The notes beneath the pieces were generated by a model. That model had not been told where the DNA came from, ran no database searches, and was given only the letters and a program-made list of their open reading frames with translations. Below, in pieces: positions 1-8,200 of a stretch of 64,000 bases of DNA (position 1 is its first letter; the number at the start of each line of letters is the position of its first letter). Source of the DNA: JBKECY01 sp047975025 (GTDB lineage: Bacteria; Bacillota; Clostridia; Lachnospirales; Lachnospiraceae); the NCBI GenBank assembly GCA_047975025.1, contig JBKECY010000050.1, positions 62,001 through 126,000 on the forward strand. Reading direction: 5' to 3'. The translations under genes were made by a program, and so were the position numbers.

Positions 1-79
1 AACTCTTTTACTGTATTATAACGAAAGGTGAAATGTTTGTAAACATTCGATAAATAAAAGGTTTTTGTGTTAGGAGTGT

Positions 80-108
80 TTGACAAAATTCTTTGAACTG
101 CTTATAAT
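80..108 (+). promoter_or_regulatory. sigma-A promoter of corA
   Basis: A TTGACA hexamer at 80-85 and a TATAAT hexamer at 103-108 are separated by exactly 17 nt. This is a full-consensus housekeeping promoter. Transcription would begin near 115, leaving an untranslated leader of roughly 85 nt before corA. No known Mg2+ sensor fold was recognised in that leader. Confidence 0.8.
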
Positions 109-202
109 GATAATGCACTATTTTTGCAAAAAAGCAAAGAGCTGAAATACTCGAGAAGCCTCTTGTTTCTCACATAAAACCGGAAAGAAGGGAAGTGTAG
201 GA

Positions 203-1144
203 ATGCTTACGATATACAGGACAATAGATGGAAAGATCCAGGAAATCAATGAGCCGCAGGCAGGCTGCTGGATTACCATGACGAACCCGACAGCGGACGA
301 AATTTTTTCAATCTCTGATTTATATAATATTGAAGTCGCGGACCTGCGCTCCTCTCTGGATGAGGAAGAGCGCTCCCGTATTGAGGTAGAGGATGAATAT
401 ACGCTGATTCTGGTAGATGTACCAATTATCGAGGAAAGAAATGATAAAGACTGGTATGGTACCATACCGCTTGGTATTATAGTGACAGACGATGCCATTA
501 TCACAGTCTGTCTGCAGGAGACCGCAGTACTGACTCGTTTTATGGATGGTAGAGTACGCAACTTTTTCACCTATATGAAGACCAGATTCATACTTCAGAT
601 CCTGTATCGAAATGCGACGATGTATCTGCATTATCTGCGTATTATTGACAGGAAGAGCGAGCAGGTGGAAGAGCAGCTGCACGTATCGACGAGAAACCAG
701 GAGTTGATTGAACTGCTGGAGCTTGAGAAGAGTCTGGTATATTTTACCACTTCGCTGCGCTCCAATGAAGTGGTGCTGGAGAAGCTTTTGAAGGTGGAGA
801 GAATTAAGCAGTATCCGGAAGATACGGAATTGCTGGAAGATGTAATTATTGAGAATAAGCAGGCAATTGAGATGTCGAATATATACAGCGGCATTTTAAG
901 CGGAATGATGGATGCATTTGCGTCTGTCATATCGAACAACCTGAATATTGTCATGAAATTTTTGGCAACTGTGACCATCGTTATGTCGATACCTACGATG
1001 ATCTTTAGTGCCTATGGGATGAACTTAAATGCCGAAGGCATGCCGTTCTCTCAGAGCCCATATGGTTTTTGGGTGGTAATTTTGGTGTCGCTGTTGATTA
1101 GCTTGATCGTAGCCCTTGTTTTCTCGAAAAAGAAGCTTTTCTAG
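203..1144 (+). CDS. corA: CorA-family Mg2+/Co2+ transporter
   Basis: This is a 313-residue divalent cation channel of the CorA family, which mediates Mg2+ (and often Co2+/Ni2+) entry across the cytoplasmic membrane as a pentamer. A long acidic and helical cytoplasmic domain covers about residues 1-245. Two C-terminal transmembrane helices follow at about 250-272 and 287-308. The family signature YGMN sits at the end of the first helix (about residue 271), followed by the short periplasmic loop. The length matches the family. The ATG at 203 follows a purine-rich Shine-Dalgarno stretch (GAAGGGAAG) and a consensus promoter lies upstream. The rhomboid-like gene follows after 30 nt and may be co-transcribed. 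Ion specificity cannot be read from the sequence. Confidence 0.93.
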   Translation: MLTIYRTIDGKIQEINEPQAGCWITMTNPTADEIFSISDLYNIEVADLRSSLDEEERSRIEVEDEYTLILVDVPIIEERNDKDWYGTIPLGIIVTDDAIITVCLQETAVLTRFMDGRVRNFFTYMKTRFILQILYRNATMYLHYLRIIDRKSEQVEEQLHVSTRNQELIELLELEKSLVYFTTSLRSNEVVLEKLLKVERIKQYPEDTELLEDVIIENKQAIEMSNIYSGILSGMMDAFASVISNNLNIVMKFLATVTIVMSIPTMIFSAYGMNLNAEGMPFSQSPYGFWVVILVSLLISLIVALVFSKKKLF

Positions 1145-1174
1145 GAGAGAGCAGGCGGTCATGTCTGGAGGAAT

Positions 1175-2011
1175 ATGAATTTTATTTACAAATTAGAACG
1201 CAAATATGGTAAATTTGGAATCAAGAACCTGACACTTTACATTATGATTTGTTATGTCATTGGCTTTGCGCTGGACATATTGTTTCCGTCAATCCTGCCT
1301 TTTCTGACACTCAACCCGTATTATATTCTGCAGGGACAGGTCTGGAGGCTTGTCAGCTGGCTGTTAATACCGCCTTCCGGCGCCAGTATTTTTGTAATCA
1401 TCATGCTCTTGTTCTACTACTCAATTGGTACGTCACTTGAGAGGGCATGGGGAAGCTTTCGGTATACGTTGTATATCTTTTCAGGCATTATCTTCACGAT
1501 ACTGGCTGCATTCCTGCTTTTTATATTGACCGGAGATGCAAGTACAAGTGTCAGCTACCAGTTTTCAACGTACTATATCAGCATGTCGATTTTTCTAGCG
1601 TTTGCTGCAACCTACCCGGACATGCAGGTTCTTCTATACTTTGTCATACCAATCAAGGTCAAGTGGCTTGCCTACGTCAATGTTGCGCTGCTTTTGTATA
1701 GTGCTTTTACGGGAATTCGACAGGGAACCTGGGCAGTCCTGTATGTGATCGTGGCATCACTTTTGAACTTTATATTGTTTTTCCTGGGAACCCGCAATAT
1801 CAAGAGATTTCATCCCAAGGAAGTGCGCCGCAAGAAGGAATTCACACACGCTGTCAGTAAGAGCCGGGCAGAAAATGCGACGCATAAGTGTACAATCTGC
1901 GGACAGACGAATCTGGACAACCCGGATTTGGAATTTAGATTTTGCTCAAAATGCAAGGGAAATCATGAATATTGTCAGGAACACTTGTTTACACACCAAC
2001 ATATCAAATAG
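1175..2011 (+). CDS. Rhomboid-fold membrane protein, probably proteolytically inactive, with C-terminal zinc-binding tail
   Basis: This is a 278-residue membrane protein with six or so hydrophobic segments between residues 20 and 205. It has rhomboid features: the WR motif of the first loop (QVWRLVSW) and the segment ending in YPDMQVLLYFVIPIKVKW, which corresponds to the region after the catalytic helix in active rhomboids. The GxSG catalytic serine motif is replaced by tyrosine-rich sequence (STYYISMS), and the helix that should carry the catalytic histidine (IVASLLNFILFF) has none. I therefore infer a pseudoprotease. The tail (about 235-278) has paired cysteines CTIC...CSKC plus C/H residues, a likely zinc ribbon. 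The ATG at 1175 follows GGAGGAAT. The gene sits between corA and pyk, with 12 nt to pyk. Confidence 0.75.
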   Translation: MNFIYKLERKYGKFGIKNLTLYIMICYVIGFALDILFPSILPFLTLNPYYILQGQVWRLVSWLLIPPSGASIFVIIMLLFYYSIGTSLERAWGSFRYTLYIFSGIIFTILAAFLLFILTGDASTSVSYQFSTYYISMSIFLAFAATYPDMQVLLYFVIPIKVKWLAYVNVALLLYSAFTGIRQGTWAVLYVIVASLLNFILFFLGTRNIKRFHPKEVRRKKEFTHAVSKSRAENATHKCTICGQTNLDNPDLEFRFCSKCKGNHEYCQEHLFTHQHIK

Positions 2012-2023
2012 GAGGGACAGGCA

Positions 2024-3460
2024 TTGAGGAGAACGAAAATCATCTGTACAATGGGACCGCAGACTAATTCCATGGAAATGCTGCGCGAACTGGTCAAAAA
2101 TGGAATGAATGTTGCAAGATTCAATTTTTCACATGGCGACTATGAAGAGCACAAGCAGCGTATGGATATGGTCAAGGCTGTACGTGAGGAACTGGATACG
2201 CCCATCGCATTGCTGCTGGATACCAAAGGTCCGGAGATCAGAACAGGGCGTCTGGAGGGCGGACAAAAGGTCTGTCTGGAGGTCGGAGAAACCGTCGTAC
2301 TGACAACGGAAGACATTGTAGGTACCAGTGAGAGAGTTTCAATTAATTATCCGCTGCTGCCCTCTGAAATCAGTGCGGGACAGCGGATTCTACTGGACGA
2401 CGGATTGTTCGAGCTTATTGTAGAGCAGATTCAAGGGACAGAAATCACCTGTTCTATCATCAATGGAGGAGAGTTAGGTGAGAAAAAGGGCGTGAATGTC
2501 CCGGATGTGGAACTCAAGCTTCCAAGTATTACTGCGCAGGATGAACAGGATATTTTGTTTGGAATATCGCAGAACATCAGCTATGTGGCGGCATCTTTTG
2601 TCAGGGATGACGATGCCATCTTAAAAATCAGAAATCTGCTGAACAGCCATGACGGAGAACATATAGGTATCATCGCAAAAATTGAGAATTCCCAAGGGGT
2701 CAGAAATATTGACAAAATCATACGTGCGGCCGATGGCATTATGGTAGCCCGTGGAGATTTGGGTGTGGAAATCCCGGCAAGTCAGGTACCGTATATTCAA
2801 AAGGAAATTATCAAGAAGTGCAATGACAGCTATGTGCCGGTCATTACGGCCACGCAGATGCTCGATTCCATGATTCGTAATCCGCGTCCGACCAGAGCCG
2901 AGGTTGCGGATGTGGCGAATGCTATTTATGACGGAACAGATGCCATCATGCTCTCCGGTGAGACGGCAGCGGGCAAATATCCGGTTGAGGCACTGCGTAT
3001 GATGGTTGAGATTGCTGAAACAACAGAGGAATATGTTGACAATACCTGTCATGTAAGCCACAGAAGTATGTACCGCAAGCAGAATGTCTCAAGCGCAGTG
3101 GGAAGTGCCGCTGTGGCAGCTTCGCAGAACATCGGAGCTGTGGCAATCGTAACGCCGACAATTTCAGGCAGAACGGCTCGATTGATTTCAAGCTTTCGGC
3201 CGGAGGTTCCCATTTATGCAATTACACCGAATGAGTCGGTTATGCACAAACTGCAGCTATTCTGGGGTGTGACACCTATGATGGGGTCCGCGATGACTAC
3301 GACTGAGTTTATAATTAAGCAGGCGATGAAATCCATTAAGCAAAGAGATCTTGTCCAAAAGGGAGACCTGATCGTATTTACTGCGGGCGATCCTGCCACA
3401 AATCTGGTAACTGGAGTCGGAGCTGTGACGAACATGATGCATATAATTGAAGCACTATAA
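2024..3460 (+). CDS. pyk: Pyruvate kinase
   Basis: This enzyme converts phosphoenolpyruvate and ADP to pyruvate and ATP, the last step of glycolysis. The 478 residues cover the A/B barrel and the C-terminal allosteric C domain. They lack the extra PEP-utiliser-like domain found in Bacillus-type enzymes. Diagnostic motifs include the N-terminal TKIICTMGP, the substrate loop LLDTKGPEIRTG, the metal/catalytic region IMVARGDLGVEIP (about residue 240) and ATQMLDSMIRNPRPTRAEVADVAN (described here by its key residues T-x-M-L-x-S-M). The start is a TTG at 2024 following GGAGGGACAG. No ATG in frame lies near enough to replace it, since the RTKIICTMGP segment begins directly after. The gene is followed closely by lysA. 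Confidence 0.96.
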   Translation: MRRTKIICTMGPQTNSMEMLRELVKNGMNVARFNFSHGDYEEHKQRMDMVKAVREELDTPIALLLDTKGPEIRTGRLEGGQKVCLEVGETVVLTTEDIVGTSERVSINYPLLPSEISAGQRILLDDGLFELIVEQIQGTEITCSIINGGELGEKKGVNVPDVELKLPSITAQDEQDILFGISQNISYVAASFVRDDDAILKIRNLLNSHDGEHIGIIAKIENSQGVRNIDKIIRAADGIMVARGDLGVEIPASQVPYIQKEIIKKCNDSYVPVITATQMLDSMIRNPRPTRAEVADVANAIYDGTDAIMLSGETAAGKYPVEALRMMVEIAETTEEYVDNTCHVSHRSMYRKQNVSSAVGSAAVAASQNIGAVAIVTPTISGRTARLISSFRPEVPIYAITPNESVMHKLQLFWGVTPMMGSAMTTTEFIIKQAMKSIKQRDLVQKGDLIVFTAGDPATNLVTGVGAVTNMMHIIEAL

Positions 3461-3481
3461 TACACTTAAGAGGAGAGCAGT

Positions 3482-4771
3482 ATGGGAAAAAAGCCATTCG
3501 TAACGCTGGAGCAAATTGAAACGATTACAACGACATATCCGACACCTTTTCACATCTACGACGAGAAAGGTTTGCGCGCCAATGCACAGGCATTGCTGGA
3601 CGCTTTTTCATGGAATCAAGGATTTAAAGAGTTTTTTGCGGTCAAGGCCAACCCCAACCCGTTTCTGATTGAGATTCTCAAGGAATATGGATTTGGATGT
3701 GACTGTTCATCGCTTACAGAGCTGATGCTTTCCAAAGAGATGGGATTCTCAGGCAGTGAGATCATGTTTTCTTCGAATGATACACCGGCACAGGAATTTC
3801 GTTATGCTTACGAGCAGGATGCGACCATCAATTTAGATGATATTACCCACATTGCATTTCTGGAAGAAGCACTCGGAACGCTCCCTAAGAAGATCAGCTG
3901 CCGGTATAACCCGGGCGGACTCTTTAAAATCAGTACGGACATTATGGACAATCCCGGTGATGCCAAATACGGAATGACGACAGAGCAGTTGTTCGAAGCA
4001 TTTCGTATTCTTAAGAGCAAAGGTGTGGAAGAGTTTGGAATTCATGCTTTTCTGGCGAGCAATACAGTTACGAATGAATATTATCCTACACTGGCCAAGA
4101 CGCTGTTCGAAGTCGCAGTGAAGCTGCAGCAGGAAACAGGAGCTAAAGTATCCTTTATTAATCTTTCCGGTGGTATTGGTATACCGTATACACCGGAGCA
4201 GGCACCCAATGATATTGCTGTCATAGGTAAAAATGTACAAAAGGTATATGATGAAGTCCTGACAGCCGCAGGTATGGGGGATGTGGCACTGTATACGGAG
4301 CTGGGCCGTTTTATTACAGGACCGTATGGCGCACTGGTCACGAAAGCAATCCATGCAAAGCATACACATAAAGAATATATTGGATGCGATGCGTGTGCGG
4401 TGAATCTGATGCGTCCAGCTATGTATGGAGCCTATCACCATATTACGGTTCTGGGAAAAGAAGATGCCCCTAAGGATCATGTCTATGATATTACAGGCTC
4501 TCTGTGCGAGAACAATGACAAGTTCGCGATCGACAGAGAACTGCCGGAAATTGCAACGGGAGATTATCTGGTGATTCATGATACCGGTGCACATGGTCAT
4601 GCGATGGGATACAATTACAACGGCAAGCTTAAGTCGGCAGAACTGCTGCTGCAAAGCGATGGAGAAGTCAAACTGATTCGGCGTGCAGAGACACCGAAGG
4701 ATTATTTTGCCACGCTGGATCTCTTTCCGATATATGAGAAGTTAAAGGCAGAAACAGATCGAATCATGTAA
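3482..4771 (+). CDS. lysA: Diaminopimelate decarboxylase
   Basis: This is a PLP-dependent group IV decarboxylase (alanine-racemase-like barrel plus C-terminal beta domain), 429 residues. It converts meso-diaminopimelate to L-lysine. The PLP lysine lies in the FFAVKANPN motif at about residue 57. The phosphate-binding glycine loop is LSGGIGIPY at about 231. The C-terminal catalytic motif GSLCENNDK (about 341) carries the cysteine contributed across the dimer. DTGAHGHAMGYNYNG (about 367) is also typical of the family. The ATG at 3482 follows AGAGGAGAGCAGT. It sits 21 nt after pyk. Carboxynorspermidine decarboxylase is a relative, but length and motifs fit LysA better. Confidence 0.9.
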   Translation: MGKKPFVTLEQIETITTTYPTPFHIYDEKGLRANAQALLDAFSWNQGFKEFFAVKANPNPFLIEILKEYGFGCDCSSLTELMLSKEMGFSGSEIMFSSNDTPAQEFRYAYEQDATINLDDITHIAFLEEALGTLPKKISCRYNPGGLFKISTDIMDNPGDAKYGMTTEQLFEAFRILKSKGVEEFGIHAFLASNTVTNEYYPTLAKTLFEVAVKLQQETGAKVSFINLSGGIGIPYTPEQAPNDIAVIGKNVQKVYDEVLTAAGMGDVALYTELGRFITGPYGALVTKAIHAKHTHKEYIGCDACAVNLMRPAMYGAYHHITVLGKEDAPKDHVYDITGSLCENNDKFAIDRELPEIATGDYLVIHDTGAHGHAMGYNYNGKLKSAELLLQSDGEVKLIRRAETPKDYFATLDLFPIYEKLKAETDRIM

Positions 4772-4815
4772 TTTGTTCTTTTAGAAACTGTGCAGCTTTT
4801 TTACAATCGTTGTAC

Positions 4816-4844
4816 TTGACTAAAAAAATTGTTGATGGTAAAAT
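4816..4844 (+). promoter_or_regulatory. Promoter of the cobalamin-riboswitch transcript
   Basis: TTGACT at 4816-4821 and TAAAAT at 4839-4844 are separated by 17 nt. Transcription would start near 4851, just upstream of the riboswitch P1 stem. The riboswitch and surface protein therefore form a transcription unit independent of lysA. Confidence 0.7.
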
Positions 4845-4867
4845 GTACACAATTAAATATAACACAC

Positions 4868-5062
4868 AAGTAAGTGAGTCTGGTCTTGTACCAGAATTAG
4901 AGGGAATTAGGTTAGAGTCCTAAGCGATCCGGTCACTGTATTTGGATATGCGTCGTTTATGAAACCATTGTAGAGGAATCTATGAGAAGGGAAGCGGCGT
5001 GACAGTCCATAAGTCAGGAAACCTGCTTACTTGGCAGAGGTGTAACTTCCGAGAAAAGTTGG
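4868..5062 (+). ncRNA. Cobalamin riboswitch
   Basis: The B12 box AGTCAGGAAACCTGCTT lies at 5012-5028 and matches the conserved AGCCAGGARACCTGCC element. Upstream are the conserved GAGGGAA-type segment (about 4899-4906), the TCC of the core (about 4918) and a GGTCACTGTA segment (4931-4940) equivalent to the usual GCYACTG. A closing stem forms between AAGTAAG (4868-4874) and CTTACTT (5026-5032). A downstream hairpin, AACTT (5044-5048) with AAGTT (5056-5060), is placed where the P13 kissing-loop hairpin occurs in this class. The element is followed by an intrinsic terminator, so control is probably by transcription termination when B12 is bound. Confidence 0.9.
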
Positions 5063-5083
5063 AACCTATAGTTGATAACCATT

Positions 5084-5113
5084 AGTGTCTATTCATAGGA
5101 ATAGGCACTTTTT
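5084..5113 (+). terminator. Riboswitch expression-platform terminator
   Basis: AGTGTCTATTC (5084-5094) pairs with GAATAGGCACT (5099-5109) around a four-base loop and runs into TTTTT. The segment CCTATA at 5065-5070 can pair with ATAGG sequences inside the hairpin and is a possible antiterminator. The position, 22 nt after the aptamer and about 90 nt before the CDS, fits an OFF switch. Confidence 0.85.
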
Positions 5114-5201
5114 GCGTTTATTTTTAAAGGAAGGGGATGATTCAAAAGCAGACAGAGTTTTATCACCACAAATTATTTCAGCAGGAGAAAGGTAGAGAAT
5201 A

Positions 5202-8200
5202 ATGAAAAAAGTTTTGAAGGGATTTATGAAAAGAGGATGCAGTTTATTACTGGTCATCGTAATGCTGCTGACATCTTTGCTGCCCCAGGTTGTATTGGCA
5301 GCTCCTGAGGGAGAAAGTGCGTATGCAACGATTAGTGTGGAGGCTTTTTCGGTAGGCGGAGGGTATATAGTGGAGCCAATCAGGGTTCCGATTACATCAG
5401 GGGAAAAAGTCTCAGATGTATTTGAGGCGGCTTTGACCCAAAAGGGGTATACCTCGACAACCGTTACAGAAGGGACATATTATGTCACCGGAATTACCGG
5501 AAGTTTTTCTTTTACACCGGCACTTCCAGCAAGCACCAGTGCCTCTGTACAGGCTTTCGCAGAGACGAATGGAGACCCTATCCGGGAAAATTCAGAGCAG
5601 ACATTGGATATGAGCTTCTGGACACCGGGTACCTTGAAAGCAGGGGATTTTGCCACAACCAGTGGCTGGATGTATGCGTATAATAATGAAATGCCCGATA
5701 CCACAATGAACAATGTGGAAGTACAGGACGGGGATGTGATCCGGGTGCAGTACTCCATGATGTGGGGGGATGACATTGGAGCAGGTTACGGCGGCACCGG
5801 GCTGGACCCAGCCAACAAGGATGAACTGACAAGTTTTCTTGCTGAGGTCAACAGTGCGGCTAATTCCGCTGAACTTCTCGCAGACAGCACAGTCAGGAAT
5901 GCCTATGATGCCGGTGTGCAGGCAGCGGCCCTCCTTGGAAACAGCCAGGAGGCGGTAAGCGGCAGTGCCACGACATTAAGAGCGGCGCTGGATAACTTTA
6001 TTGCAGACCAGCCATCCCTGACCCTTTCACCCAAAGAAGCAGGCTTGCTGACAGGAGAGAGCGTACAACTCACAGCCGCACTGCAGAATCTGGAGGGGGA
6101 ACCGCAATGGGTCAGTGATGCACCGGAGGTAGCTTCGGTTGACAGCACTGGACTGGTAGAAGCACTTACAGCAGGAAGTGCGACGATTACAGCCAGCATA
6201 GGCGAGGTGCAGGATACCTGTGTCATAACGGTAACACAGGCGCCTCAGGATGAAGAGAAAGTAGATGCCGTACTGGCCAAAGTGCAGAGCAGCTGGTTAA
6301 AGCTTGCAGCAGTATCTCCGGTAGATACTAATGTAATAACGCTGTTCAACACATGGATTGCCGCACAGACGGACTTGAACACGCAGGGGATTACCGCAGC
6401 GCTAAAAAGCAGCAGTGATACGGATTATGTCGCACAGGACGGAAGCATAACGTATATGCAGCCGCAAACGACGCCTGGTTCCATTGCTGTCAAAAATGTA
6501 ACGCTCGTGTTTACCCTTAGCTGTGGAGAGGTCGTTAAAGATACACAGAATATCACAGTTCAGCTTGGGTGGGACAAAGCAGCCATGCTGAGCAAAATGA
6601 ATGCGGAAGCAGATGTATTTACCGCAGATTTCATTAAAAAGGACAATACGGATCTGGAAAATGTTACACAGGATCTGACACTGCCGCAAATTGCCTCACA
6701 GTCTTATAGTCAGGCATGGTCTGTTGTGTCATGGGAATCATCCAATACGGATGTCATTCGTGTGGAGAGCACAGATCCATATGGAGGCTATGCAACACCT
6801 CTGGCCGGCAAGGTCACGCGTCCTGCCGAGGATACGCAGGTGACATTGACAGCCACCTTTGGGTTAAAGCCACAGTGTCTGAATGACAAAGTGAATCCGG
6901 ATCTTACATTTACGAAGACATTTACAGTAACAGTACTCGGTGAGGAAGTCCCGGTAGAAGATGGGGATGCAATTCGTGCCGAGATGCAGGCGAAGCTCGA
7001 CAAATACTATGTTTCGGATCTGCTGACAGATTTCGTGACAAAGGAAAAGCTGGACCTGAATCAGGTAGTAGGCGATATCCAGCTGCCGATCCCAAGCAGG
7101 ATCGCAGTGGATACAGGGGATACAAAATTCGTATCCAATCAGATTAAGGTAACCAGCGATAATACGGAGATTGCCAGCATTAGCGGCTACCGAGTCAATG
7201 TAGATGTATTTGCGGCAGCAGACACCACGCTCAATCTGACAGTGACCTACACAAAAACAAGTGAACTGGGAAATACATACAGTGTGCAAAAAGTATTTCC
7301 TATCACAGTCAGAATGATCAGTGAAGCTGAACTGGATGCCGAAATAGCGCTTATGGAGGCTGTCAAAGCACACTATTTTGATGGACTTAACGACGGAGCG
7401 AATCTGAATCAGAATACAATCGTAAATAATCTGCATGCTTTTAAGGAAGCAGTATTTGCTGAAGACGGGCAAACGCTTGTCTGGGCATATCACATTGATG
7501 ATACGACCGGGACGGGAATTATCCCGACTGATATTGACCCGGATGATCAGATGGGTGTCAATGGATACAGATTGTTCAAATCCACGGATAATTCGCTGAT
7601 CCGTCATGAGAATCTGCTCGTAACACTGCCTGAAACCGAGAAGCAGGTTACAATTTCATCGGTACTGACAAGCGCACGCTTTGGAGAGTGGGCAAAGTCA
7701 CATCCTGAGAATGCGAAATTGCAGAAAGTATATCGTCAGCCTGTCGAGGTTACGGTTACGGTAAAAACGCAGGCCTATGTGGATGCACAGGCTGCCCTGC
7801 AGACGGCACTCGGTGAGCTTGCGGCTAAGGTCACAGAAGCTGAACAAATCGACACAACGCTGTATACTGCTGAGTCTGTGAGCCTGTTCGATACAGCTTT
7901 GCAAGCGGCTCAGAATATTTTGTCGGATGATTCTATGACAGATCTCACAGCAGAAGTTGTGACAGCTGCCAAAGCTAGTCTGGAAGCGGCAATTCGCGGT
8001 CTGGTATATAAAAGTGCCGATTTAAGCGGATTACAAGAAGAAATAGAACGTGCGCAGAGTCTGGATTCTGCACTATTTACAGAAACCTCCTTTGCGGCAG
8101 TCACCAATATTCTGGGCGAGGCGAGGCTGTTAGTGGCAGCACAGCCTGTGATCCTGCAGCAGACGCAGGTGAATGCACTGGCGGAAAGCCTGAAGCAGGC

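Noticed and set aside
4081..4341. Reading frames antisense to lysA, polA, ligA, serC and other conserved genes
   Set aside because: They mirror strongly conserved proteins, lack ribosome binding sites and show no recognisable domains.
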